Assembly (NCBI RefSeq): GCF_031846245.1
Contig: NZ_JAVRIC010000013.1
Location: 1 to 64,000 of the forward strand
Direction of reading: 5' to 3'
From: Banduia mediterranea
GTDB lineage: Bacteria; Pseudomonadota; Gammaproteobacteria; Nevskiales; Nevskiaceae
Length of the DNA stretch: 64,000 nt
Shown here piece by piece: positions 56,391-64,000 of this stretch (positions within the stretch are counted from its first letter, which is position 1; every line of letters starts with the position of its first letter). Under the pieces are notes generated by a model that made no database searches, was not told the DNA's origin, and saw only the letters and a list, made by a program, of their open reading frames with translations. The position numbers were made by a program, and so were the translations under genes.

Positions 56391-59300
56391 TCACTCCGCA
56401 CGCTCCCGCTCGAACAGCGTGTACAGCACCGGAATCACGAACAGCGTCAGCAGCGTCGCGACCAGCAGGCCGCCGACCACCACGATCGCCATCGGCCGAC
56501 TGACTTCCGAGCCTTCACCGCCGGACAGCGCGACCGGCAGCAGGCCCAGCACCGTGGTCAGCGTGGTCATCAGGATCGGACGCAGGCGCGCCGGACCGGC
56601 TTCGAGCACGGCCTCGAACTTGTTGCGGCCTTCTTTGCGCAGACGGTTGATCAGATCGATCAACACGATGCCATTGTTCACCACGATGCCGGCGAGCACG
56701 ATCATGCCGATCATCGCGATCACGTTGATGACCTGGCCGGCGATGGCCAGCGAGGCGATCGCGCCGATGGCCGCCAGCGGGATCGTGAACAGGATCACGA
56801 ACGGCTGCTTCAGCGACTCGAACTGCGAGGCCATGACCAGATAGACCAGGAATACCGCGAGCAACAATGCGAAGCGCAGCGATTCGAACGAGACCTTCAT
56901 CTCCTCGCTCTGGCCGGCCACCAGTGCGCTGACGCCGCGCGGCATCGGCGTGCTGTCGATGATGCGTTGCAGGTCGATCACGGCGTCGCCGAGATCGCCG
57001 TGGGCGATATCGGCCGACAGAATGACGACACGCTGCTGGTCGTAGCGACGGATTTCGGACGGCCCGCTCTTGAGCTGCACGTCGGCCACCGCGGACAGCG
57101 GCAGCGGGCGCTCGGATGCGGGATTGACGATCAGATCGCGCACCGCGGCGATGCTGTTGCGGTCCTGCTCACGGCCACGCACCAGCACGTCGATCTCGCG
57201 ATCGGCCAGGCGGTAGCGCGTGGCGATTTCGCCCTGCACCGAGCCCACCACGCGATCGGCCAGATCGGCGGTATCCAGACCCAGCCGCGCCGCGCGTTCC
57301 TGGTCGAACAGGATCTGGATCTCGGGGTGGCCGGGCTGCAGCGTGGTCTCGACCTCGATGTAGCGATCGGAGGCGAGCATGCGGCTGCGCAGGGATTCGG
57401 AGGCGATGGCGATGCTGTCGAGGTCATAGCCGCTGACCTCGATCTCCAGCGGCGTCTTGAGCGTGAACAGGGTCGGTCGCGTGAATCGGTAGCTCATGCC
57501 GGCCTGACCGGCCAAGCGCGGCCGCAGGTCTTCGATCAGTGCCGGTTCGTCGGCGAAGGCCTCGGGTTTGAGCACCAGGTTGAGCACGCCGAAATTCTCA
57601 CCGCCGGATTCGGCGTTGGCGTCGAGCCGGTTGCCGGTGCCGGCGACCGAATAGTTGGCGGCCAGGCGCGGATCGCCGATCAGCGAGCGCGACATTTCGC
57701 GCACCAGCCGGTCCGTGGATTCCAGCGGCGTGCCGGGCGCCAGCGTCAGTTCGGCCTGTAGCTCGCCCTGATTGAATGGCGGGATCAGCTCCACGCCCAG
57801 ACGCGTGCCGGTATAGACCGCGAGGCCGAACAGCGCCAGTGCCAGCACGACGACCGCCGCCCGGCGGCGCAAGGCCCAGGCCAGTGCGGCGGTGTAGCGA
57901 GCCTGCAAGGATAAGAAGCCTCGCTGCCAGAATTTCGCCGCCGGTTGCATCGCCAGGGAGAATACGAAGCCGATCAGTCGAAACAGATTGACGAGCGGCC
58001 ACAGCAGCAAGGAAGGAACCGTTTCAAGCAGGGCCCAGCGAGTGCGGCTGAGACCATTGCGGGCGCGGCCACGGTCACGCACCACCGGGCTCGCGGGGAC
58101 CGGCGGCTGGGTCCGCGCACCGCGCGAGGCCAGCATCGGGATCAGCGTCATCGCCACCAGCAGCGAGACCACCAGCGCACCTGTGACGACCAGCGCCTGA
58201 TCCGAGAACAGCTGGCCGGCGATGCCTTCGACGAACACCATCGGAAAGAACACCGCGATCGTGGTCAGCGTGGAGGCGGTGACGGCGCCGGCCATTTCGC
58301 GCGCGCCGGTTTCCGCCGCTTCGATCGGCGCGATGCCCTGCTCGCGTTTGCTGGCGATGTTCTCCAGCACCACGATGGCGTTGTCGACCAGCATGCCGAT
58401 CGCCAGCGCGATGCCGCCCAGGGACATGATGTTCAGCGACAGGCCATTGCCGTACATCAGCATGAAGGTGGCGATCACCGAGACCGGGATCGCGATCGAA
58501 ACGATGGCCGTGGTCCAGGCATCGCGCAGGAACAGGTACAGCACGAAGATCGCGAGGATGCCGCCGAGCAAGGCCGCGTTGGCGACGCCGTCGATCGACT
58601 GTTTGATGAAGATCGACTGGTCGTAAAGCGTCTTGAGTTCCAGGTTTTCGGGCAGCGACTTGCGCAGCACCTCGAGCCGGCCAAGCGCGCGCTCGGCGAT
58701 ATCCACGGTGTTGCCGTCGCCTTCCTTGTAGAGCGCGATCTCCACGGCTTCCTCGCCATCGATGCGGATGATCGCCTCGCGTTCCTTGTAGCCGTTGCGA
58801 ACCTCGGCCACGTCTTTGACATAGACCGGGCGGTCGGCGCGCGCGGACAGGATGATGTCGCGGATTTCGTCGAGGTTCTGGAACTGGTTGAGCGTGCGCA
58901 CCAGATAGCTGGCGGTGCCCTGGTCGATGCGGCCACCGGAGATGTTGGCGTTCTCCGCCGACAGGCGCGCGCCGATCTCCTGCAGCGACAGGTTCAGGCT
59001 GGCCATCTTGCGCAGGTCCACCAGCACCTGCACCTCGTCTTCCAGGCCGCCGCTGATCTTGACCGCGGCAACGCCGTCCACCCCTTCCATCGGCTTCTGG
59101 ATCAGGTCTTCGGCGACGCGGCGCAGACGCTTGAGCCGCGATTCGTTCGGCGGGCGCGCCACGCCATCCTCGGCCGGCCTGAACGCCAGGCCGACGCGCA
59201 CGATCGGGTCTTCGCTGGGATCGAAGCGCAGCACCACCGGGCGTTTGGCGTCGTCCGGCAGCTCCAGCGTGTCGAGTTTCTCGCGCACGTCCAGAACCGC

Positions 59301-59609
59301 GTAGTCCATCTGCGTGCCCCAGTTGAACTCCAGGGTCACGTCGCTCTGGCCGGGCCGCGACACCGAGCGCACCTGACGCACGCCGCGAATGATGCCCACG
59401 GCCTCTTCGATCGGTTTGGACAGCAGGGTCTCGACTTCGGTCGGTGCCGCGCCCGGCAGTTCGGTGCGCACGGTCAGCGTCGGATAGTTCAGGTCCGGCA
59501 GCAGCGTCACCGCGAGGCGCGACAGCGACACCAGACCGAACAGCAGCACAGCAAGCGCCATCATGCTGATCGCGACCGGCCGCCGCGTCGACAGCTGGAT
59601 CAGGTTCAT
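56391..59609 (-). CDS. RND efflux permease (first of a tandem pair)
   Basis: A 1072-residue RND transporter. It opens STRRPVAISMMALAVLLFGLVSLSRLAV. The porter domain contains ELPGAAPTEVETLLSKPIEEAVGIIRGVRQVRSVSRPGQSDVTLEFNWG. TM4 is LAIGMLVDNAIVVLENIASKREQG and TM10 is LAGIVVNNGIVLIDLINRLRKEG. The Asp407/Asn408 pair and the Asn at the TM10 lysine place are the same as in the second permease, while sequence elsewhere is divergent, so the two are not recent duplicates. Together with the adaptor at 59626 they give an MdtABC-like layout (one adaptor, two pumps). No outer-membrane factor gene is adjacent. Confidence 0.92.
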   Translation of the reverse strand: MNLIQLSTRRPVAISMMALAVLLFGLVSLSRLAVTLLPDLNYPTLTVRTELPGAAPTEVETLLSKPIEEAVGIIRGVRQVRSVSRPGQSDVTLEFNWGTQMDYAVLDVREKLDTLELPDDAKRPVVLRFDPSEDPIVRVGLAFRPAEDGVARPPNESRLKRLRRVAEDLIQKPMEGVDGVAAVKISGGLEDEVQVLVDLRKMASLNLSLQEIGARLSAENANISGGRIDQGTASYLVRTLNQFQNLDEIRDIILSARADRPVYVKDVAEVRNGYKEREAIIRIDGEEAVEIALYKEGDGNTVDIAERALGRLEVLRKSLPENLELKTLYDQSIFIKQSIDGVANAALLGGILAIFVLYLFLRDAWTTAIVSIAIPVSVIATFMLMYGNGLSLNIMSLGGIALAIGMLVDNAIVVLENIASKREQGIAPIEAAETGAREMAGAVTASTLTTIAVFFPMVFVEGIAGQLFSDQALVVTGALVVSLLVAMTLIPMLASRGARTQPPVPASPVVRDRGRARNGLSRTRWALLETVPSLLLWPLVNLFRLIGFVFSLAMQPAAKFWQRGFLSLQARYTAALAWALRRRAAVVVLALALFGLAVYTGTRLGVELIPPFNQGELQAELTLAPGTPLESTDRLVREMSRSLIGDPRLAANYSVAGTGNRLDANAESGGENFGVLNLVLKPEAFADEPALIEDLRPRLAGQAGMSYRFTRPTLFTLKTPLEIEVSGYDLDSIAIASESLRSRMLASDRYIEVETTLQPGHPEIQILFDQERAARLGLDTADLADRVVGSVQGEIATRYRLADREIDVLVRGREQDRNSIAAVRDLIVNPASERPLPLSAVADVQLKSGPSEIRRYDQQRVVILSADIAHGDLGDAVIDLQRIIDSTPMPRGVSALVAGQSEEMKVSFESLRFALLLAVFLVYLVMASQFESLKQPFVILFTIPLAAIGAIASLAIAGQVINVIAMIGMIVLAGIVVNNGIVLIDLINRLRKEGRNKFEAVLEAGPARLRPILMTTLTTVLGLLPVALSGGEGSEVSRPMAIVVVGGLLVATLLTLFVIPVLYTLFERERAE

Positions 59610-59625
59610 CGTCGTGGAATCCCGA

Positions 59626-60765
59626 TCAGGACTTGCGCGGCGCGTCGCTCTGCGCGACTGCGGGATCGGCCTGGCTCGAATCCTCGCCCGGTTTCTCCGA
59701 AGACTCCTCGACCGTCGCCGCCGGCTTGAGGTTGACCACGCTGATGCTCACATCGTCCTTGAGATTGCTTTGCCCGGTTACCACCACCTGATCGCCGGAA
59801 TCCAGTCCCTCCAGCACTTCGTAGTAATCAGCGTCGGCATAGCCCAGCGTCACTTCGCGGCGCCGTGCCTTGCCGTCCGCAACCACGAATACCGACTGCG
59901 TACCATCCTCGTCCAGCACCGCATCCTTGGGCAGCAGCGTGGCCTGATCATGGCGGTCATAGCGGATTTCGATACGGCCGAACATGCCGGGCTTGAGCTT
60001 GCTCTGCCCCGGCCTCATCGCGACCGTCACCTCGACGGTGCCGGTACCCGGATCCACCACGGGATTGATGCGCTGGATGTGCCCTTCGAAGGACTCGTTC
60101 GGCCAGGCGTCGACGCGCAGCACCGCCGGTTGACCGGCGGCCAGCTTGTAGATGTCGCGCTCCGGAACGAAGACGTCGGCCTCCAGCGTGTCGAGCTGGG
60201 TCACGGTGAACGCGACCTCGTTGGCTTGCAGGGTATTGCCGATCTTGATCAGGCGCGACGACACCACGCCGTCGATCGGCGCCTTGATTTCGGATTCGCG
60301 CAGCGACAGGCGCGCCAGATCGTAGGCTGCGGTGGCAGCGTCGAGCTGGAACTTGGTCTGTTCGTAGGCTTCGCGTGAAATCAGATTGCGCTGGTAGACC
60401 GAATGATTGCGGTTGAAATCGCTTTTGAGCCGATCCATTTCAGCGCGGGCGCGCTCGGCCTCCAGTCGCAGACGATCGGTTTCCAGGCGCGCCAGTACCT
60501 GACCCGCGCTGACCGCATCGCCTTCCTCGACCAGCACCTGTTCGACGATCCCACTGGCCTTGGCCACCACATCGGCCTGCTCGCGCGCGGTCAGCGTAGT
60601 GGTGCCACGGTAGGCGGCATCGATGGAACCGCGCGTGACCGCCGCGGTTTCGACCGGGATGACGACCTCTTCTTCGGCTTCTTCCTCGGGTCCGCCCTTG
60701 TGACAGGCGCCGAGACAGACCGATGCGGCTGCAAGCAGGCCGATGAACAACAGACGATGATTCAT
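59626..60765 (-). CDS. RND efflux periplasmic adaptor lipoprotein
   Basis: A 379-residue HlyD/AcrA-type adaptor. The signal peptide LLFIGLLAAASVCLGAC ends in a lipobox (LGAC), followed by an acidic stretch (GPEEEAEEEVV). Lipoyl halves are ADVVAKASGIVEQVLVEEGDAVSAGQVLARLE and SEIKAPIDGVVSSRLIKIGNTLQ, with the coiled-coil hairpin RLRLEAERARAEMDRLKSDFNRNHSVYQRNLISREAYEQTKFQLDAATAAYDLARLSLRE between them. The beta-barrel INPVVDPGTGTVEVTVAM and membrane-proximal PKDAVLDEDGTQSVFVV follow. The Ser/Glu-rich C-terminal tail is unusual. It is the promoter-proximal gene of the operon, 16 bp upstream of the first permease. Confidence 0.9.
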   Translation of the reverse strand: MNHRLLFIGLLAAASVCLGACHKGGPEEEAEEEVVIPVETAAVTRGSIDAAYRGTTTLTAREQADVVAKASGIVEQVLVEEGDAVSAGQVLARLETDRLRLEAERARAEMDRLKSDFNRNHSVYQRNLISREAYEQTKFQLDAATAAYDLARLSLRESEIKAPIDGVVSSRLIKIGNTLQANEVAFTVTQLDTLEADVFVPERDIYKLAAGQPAVLRVDAWPNESFEGHIQRINPVVDPGTGTVEVTVAMRPGQSKLKPGMFGRIEIRYDRHDQATLLPKDAVLDEDGTQSVFVVADGKARRREVTLGYADADYYEVLEGLDSGDQVVVTGQSNLKDDVSISVVNLKPAATVEESSEKPGEDSSQADPAVAQSDAPRKS

Positions 60766-60864
60766 TGTGTGGTGACTTGTTCCGTGACGATGCGCGGATG
60801 CTGATTGGAAACCGACCCGCTGGCGACCCCCCGCTCGCGCCAGCCCGGCCCGGCGGCGGCCTAA

Positions 60865-61149
60865 TTAGATGGTTTGCGAACCGATACGGTCGCGCTTCGC
60901 GCTTGCGTCGGTGTCGGAGTGCCGGTATTGCGCAGTATCCAGCACCCAGGTCGGTAACGGCGCCGGCCCCAACTGGCGGACCTGCGTCCGGATATCGCGC
61001 TTGATCGAAAGCAGCGCCTGATTTCCCTGCGCAGCGATGAGCGCACCGACTCCGGTCTCGCGCGGGCCCTCGGCGGCGGCGAAACCCGCGTTCAGCAGGG
61101 CAGTGCCGCCGATGATGACGGCGACAAAGCTCGCTTTGATGTTCGACAT
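60865..61149 (-). CDS. small exported protein of unknown function
   Basis: A 94-residue protein from ATG 61149 (MSNIKASFVAVIIGGTALLNAGFAAA), a typical signal peptide with AxA cleavage. The mature part (EGPRETGVGALIAAQGNQALLSIKRDIRTQVRQLGPAPLPTW... RIGSQTI) is small, polar and without cysteines. GGGAG stands 7 bp before the ATG. The family is not recognised. It sits upstream of the RND adaptor on the same strand, separated by about 100 bp, and may be independent. Confidence 0.65.
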   Translation of the reverse strand: MSNIKASFVAVIIGGTALLNAGFAAAEGPRETGVGALIAAQGNQALLSIKRDIRTQVRQLGPAPLPTWVLDTAQYRHSDTDASAKRDRIGSQTI

Positions 61150-61502
61150 TGCAATTCTCCCGATGATCCCTGTGTCGCTCGAACTTCTCGGTGGCGACTG
61201 GTGAGCTAGGTCCAAGAGCTGTGCCAGATCGAAGTTTCAACAATAACGTATTGAATATATTAATGTTTCTGGATTTCCGTCGTGATCAGGTCCTGTTTCG
61301 AGTTGATTGATTGGCTAAGGTTTGGTGAAACACGCGAAGCTGATCGCGGTTTTCGCCAGTTCAGGCAAAATCGAATCGAATCTATGACTCGGGAGTCCCC
61401 CGAAAACTTGGAAAATGGCCGGCCGTTGATGCCCGCAGCGCTTCGGCTTGAGCGCGGCCTGGGTTAGCATGCGCGGACGTTTCGAACATTCAGGATTGAG
61501 AT
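61150..61502. promoter_or_regulatory. divergent promoter region for the small exported protein and slyD
   Basis: AT-rich core at about 61225-61300 (around aatatattaatg). Boxes such as TTGATT/TAAGGT near 61305-61320 can be imagined, but no promoter can be assigned with confidence. No gene is supported. Confidence 0.4.
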
Positions 61503-61985
61503 ATGCAAATTGCCGAGCGCTGCGTTGCCCACTTCCATTACACCTTGACCAATGAAGCCGGCGAGCAGCTCGACACATCTCGCGGCAGCGAGCCCATGGC
61601 CTATCTGCACGGACGGGGCAACATCATTCCGGGCCTGGAAAAGGCGATGGATGGCAAGAAGGTCGGTGACGCTTTCAAAGTGACGATCGAGCCGGGTGAA
61701 GCCTATGGCGAACGCGTCGAGCAGCTGATCCAGGTGGTACCGCGCTCCGCCTTCGGCGGCGTGCCCGAACTGCAACCCGGCATGCGCTTTCAGGCCGAGA
61801 CCCAGCAGGGTCCGGTGCCGGTGGTGGTCACCGATGTCGGCGACGAGGAAGTGACGGTCGACGGCAACCATCCACTCGCCGGGCAGACGCTGAACTTCGA
61901 TGTGGAGGTCACCGAGGTTCGTGAAGCCTCCGCCGAGGAAGTCATGCACGGTCACGTACATGGTGCAGGCGGTCACGAACACTGA
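61503..61985 (+). CDS. slyD: FKBP-type peptidyl-prolyl isomerase SlyD
   Basis: SlyD is a cytosolic prolyl isomerase/chaperone that also handles Ni2+ for hydrogenase maturation. The 160-residue protein has the FKBP segments VAHFHYTLTNEAGEQLDTSRGSEPMAYLHGRGNIIPGLEKAMDGKKVGD and EPGEAYGERVEQLIQVVP. The inserted-in-flap domain is FQAETQQGPVPVVVTDVGDEEVTVDGNHPLAGQTLNFDVEV. The tail HGHVHGAGGHEH is short and His-containing, much reduced against the metal-binding tail of E. coli SlyD, so metal storage may be limited. Confidence 0.93.
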   Translation: MQIAERCVAHFHYTLTNEAGEQLDTSRGSEPMAYLHGRGNIIPGLEKAMDGKKVGDAFKVTIEPGEAYGERVEQLIQVVPRSAFGGVPELQPGMRFQAETQQGPVPVVVTDVGDEEVTVDGNHPLAGQTLNFDVEVTEVREASAEEVMHGHVHGAGGHEH

Positions 61986-62012
61986 GTCGGCGCTGACAGG
62001 CGCGGTCGCGGG

Positions 62013-62903
62013 ATGAACGCATCAGGGTGGCGGCAGGCATGGGTCGGCTGCCTGTTGCTTGGACTGGCGGCCTGCCGCACAGCCTTGCCGCCCCCCGAGC
62101 CGCTGCCGCCGCCCGTGCCCATGACGACCGAGCAGGCACGCGCGGCAGGGCTCGACCCGCTGATCGCGCACCTCGTCACGAGTGCGCATCGCACGCCGGC
62201 GTTTCGCCAGCGTGATACCGGCCGGCACCCGGCGCAGACGCTGACGTTCTTCGGCATCGATCCGCACGACACCATTGTGGAAATCTGGCCGGGTGGCGGC
62301 TGGTATACCGAACTGCTGGCACCGTTCGTACGCGACTGGGGGCAGTACTACGCAGCGCTGCCGCCGGTAGAGGATCCATCCGGCGACGGCTTCTTTGCGA
62401 GCCAGCGACGCCAATTTCTGGGCAAGCTCAATTCGCGTCCCGACCTGTATGGCCAAGTCCGGATCGCGGAGGCCGGGCGAGGCGTCAGCGAGATCGTACC
62501 GGCGGACACCGCCGACTACGTGTTGAGTTTCCGCAATGTGCACAACTGGATGGTCGGCGGCTACGAGTCGGAGATGTTCCGGGCTTTCCATCTGGCCCTG
62601 AAGCCTGGAGGCGTGCTCGGAATCGTGGAACATCGGGCCTTGCCGAACACCGATCTGGAGACGATGAAGCAGACGGGATACGTGACCGAGGCCTATGTCC
62701 GGGAATTGGCTGAGGCGGCGGGTTTTGAGTTGCTGGACGCTTCGCAAGTCAACGCCAATGCCAAGGATTCGACCGAGCATCCGGAAGGCGTATGGACCTT
62801 GCCGCCGACGCTGCGGCTCGGAGAACAGGACCGGGAACGCTATCTGTCGATCGGCGAGTCCGACCGCATGACGCTGAAATTCTCGAAACCGCGCTGGCGC
62901 TGA
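62013..62903 (+). CDS. class I SAM-dependent methyltransferase-like lipoprotein
   Basis: A 296-residue protein starting with a lipoprotein signal (WRQAWVGCLLLGLAAC, lipobox LAAC) and a proline-rich spacer (PPPEPLPPPVP). The domain that follows is Rossmann-like: LTFFGIDPHDTIVEIWPGGGWYTELLAPFV replaces the usual VLExGxGxG motif I with EIWPGGGWY, and ADYVLSFRNVHNWMVGG and LKPGGVLGIVEHRA are post-motif elements. This belongs to the exported methyltransferase-like proteins found in many gammaproteobacteria, whose substrate and cofactor supply outside the cytoplasm are unexplained. It is 27 bp downstream of slyD on the same strand. Confidence 0.8.
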   Translation: MNASGWRQAWVGCLLLGLAACRTALPPPEPLPPPVPMTTEQARAAGLDPLIAHLVTSAHRTPAFRQRDTGRHPAQTLTFFGIDPHDTIVEIWPGGGWYTELLAPFVRDWGQYYAALPPVEDPSGDGFFASQRRQFLGKLNSRPDLYGQVRIAEAGRGVSEIVPADTADYVLSFRNVHNWMVGGYESEMFRAFHLALKPGGVLGIVEHRALPNTDLETMKQTGYVTEAYVRELAEAAGFELLDASQVNANAKDSTEHPEGVWTLPPTLRLGEQDRERYLSIGESDRMTLKFSKPRWR

Positions 62904-62990
62904 CGCTGACGGTTTCGCGGGCATCCATCGGTGGGGCCTGCTGGAAGCTCTGCATGACCACAGCGAGCGAACTCGGTCAGCTGTGCTTCC

Positions 62991-63314
62991 TTAGCGCTGG
63001 CGCGGCACCATCCACACCTTGGTTACGATCAGCAACACTGAGGCAGCGCCCAGGGACACTGGCAGCATCACCGGCAGCGCCGCGACCCACCACGGCCACA
63101 GATGGATCCCCAGCAGTTTCGGCAGCGCCATCAGCACGGACAGCAGAAGCATCGGCGAAGGCAGCACCGCCAACAGCATGCCAAGGCTCGGCGGGCCATG
63201 CGCGCTGCCGGCGACTTTGCGCCGTTGTGGCCACAGCTCAAGCTCGGTCGGCAGGTCCGAGCGCGCCGAGCCGGCGCTCACCGCGTGCCCCATCATTTGT
63301 CGAGTCCTGATCAT
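62991..63314 (-). CDS. small membrane protein of unknown function
   Basis: A 107-residue protein from ATG 63314 with GGGG 6 bp upstream (a TTG six bases earlier would add two residues). The first 45 residues are polar and basic, then two hydrophobic helices (LGMLLAVLPSPMLLLSVLMALPKLLGI and WWVAALPVMLPVSLGAASVLLIVTKVWMV) and a basic end (PRQR). No family recognised. It is convergent with the methyltransferase-like gene. Confidence 0.5.
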   Translation of the reverse strand: MIRTRQMMGHAVSAGSARSDLPTELELWPQRRKVAGSAHGPPSLGMLLAVLPSPMLLLSVLMALPKLLGIHLWPWWVAALPVMLPVSLGAASVLLIVTKVWMVPRQR

Positions 63315-63550
63315 GATCAACCCCGTTCCGTGAGATCGTTACGGACATAGTGGGCAGTGAGAATCGAACCCATATGGCCGATTCCTACTGTAGAGCTTGG
63401 GCCCCTGTTTCGGATACAGGTTCGACTCGACGAGCGGATTGGGGCGACAGACGGTCGCGTACGGCGCAAGCGGAAGGCCTCAAAGCCCTGTTGCCGCAGC
63501 CCGGGCAGCGTTCGCATCGGCGATCCGCGAGGACAGGTGCGGGCGAGACG

Positions 63551-64000
63551 CTATCTCAGCGCGAGACACAAGGTATCGGTCAATGCGATCAGCTGTTCGG
63601 ACCGCGTGTCGATCAGCCAAGTCAGCCGCCGGGGATCGAACACGTCCCCACGCGCCATCACGTCTTCACAGAACTGGGCCAGCAGGCTCAGGCTCTGCGC
63701 AGCTTCCGACTCAATGAGTGCCTCGTTGACCAACAGGCCGAACAGCGCCGGGCAATGACGCGGCAGCGTCCGTCCGACGCTCCCATAGCCTACCGAAGCA
63801 TCACTGAAAACCTTGGGTGGCCGCGCAGATCGATCATGGACCGACTCGGGGATTGCCCAGGCCCCAGCCCCAACGCTGCCCCCACCCCGATCCAGCCGCG
63901 GCGCCGAACAACGCGGCGTCAAACCCCAATGTCCGCTTCGTCGCCGCCCACGCCCGTGACGCAGTTCCGCAGGCAAGTCGGCGTCCCAGGCTTGCAGGCA
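63551..64000 (-). CDS. possible 5'-truncated gene of unknown function
   Basis: A frame open from the right window edge to TAG at 63551. The C-terminal 75 residues (RTLPRHCPALFGLLVNEALIESEAAQSLSLLAQFCEDVMARGDVFDPRRLTWLIDTRSEQLIALTDTLCLALR) have a normal protein composition and look helical. The N-terminal half is Arg/Gly/Pro-rich and may be non-coding. No family recognised. Confidence 0.35.
   Translation of the reverse strand, partial: CLQAWDADLPAELRHGRGRRRSGHWGLTPRCSAPRLDRGGGSVGAGAWAIPESVHDRSARPPKVFSDASVGYGSVGRTLPRHCPALFGLLVNEALIESEAAQSLSLLAQFCEDVMARGDVFDPRRLTWLIDTRSEQLIALTDTLCLALR

Noticed and set aside
63345-63420. tRNA-like T-arm on the minus strand (gggttcgattctc) and an anticodon-arm-like hairpin (cctgt-atccgaa-acagg)
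   Set aside because: The acceptor 5' strand matching tgcccac is missing, the spacing between the arms is wrong, and the T-stem has a mismatch. At most a tRNA-like fragment.

Overview
The window is GC-rich chromosomal DNA from a gammaproteobacterium. The block order thiD-thiE-hemL then ftsY-ftsE-ftsX-rpoH, the aceE-aceF pair, OmpA, AhpC/AhpF and several RND pumps all fit that class. The GC content and protein flavour suggest a Nevskiales/Xanthomonadales-like lineage, but that placement is inference. No rRNA, intact tRNA, CRISPR array or prophage was found.

Layout. 1-1600: a TRIC-family channel, mtgA and a 45-residue DUF3096 protein. 1976-5341: a scarred mobile-DNA zone in which an acyl-CoA ligase sits between a decayed ISL3 transposase and a 930-bp internally deleted IS. 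5407-13567: two monooxygenase-fold proteins, an M20 peptidase and a complete RND tripartite pump (adaptor, permease, outer-membrane factor). 13664-19841: ahpC-ahpF, a class II aldolase, a Tat-exported PhoX/DUF839 protein and OmpA. 20042-28710: a TetR pseudogene, CorA, malate dehydrogenase, a lone two-partner-secretion-like transporter and the pyruvate dehydrogenase genes. 28828-36575: a LysR regulator, a VOC pseudogene, and an S46 dipeptidyl-peptidase in one operon with two sensor kinases. 36696-43691: MgtE, an unknown protein, RsgA, a sterol-desaturase-family hydroxylase, an AraC regulator, an Fpg/Nei glycosylase remnant and a Popeye-like cyclic-nucleotide-binding membrane protein. 44139-52690: thiamine/tetrapyrrole genes, a VTT-PAP2-LssY fusion, the SRP receptor, FtsEX and sigma-32. 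52725-60765: a second RND operon with one adaptor and two permeases. The rest holds SlyD, a lipoprotein methyltransferase and small unknown genes.

How the genes work together. Two envelope-efflux operons, OmpA, FtsEX, MtgA and the VTT fusion give the window an envelope theme. AhpC/AhpF and sigma-32 are the stress component. The clearest regulatory signal is a near-perfect CIRCE operator (51714-51740) directly in front of rpoH, which would place sigma-32 synthesis under HrcA. Five decayed genes share the same kinds of scars (short tandem duplications, internal deletions, nonsense codons), so small-scale gene erosion is a second theme. I found no convincing wholly new system. The most unusual items are the CIRCE-rpoH arrangement, the VTT protein whose PAP2 domain has lost its catalytic residues, the signal-peptide-less TpsB-like protein with a long inverted repeat in its leader, and the peptidase/kinase operon.
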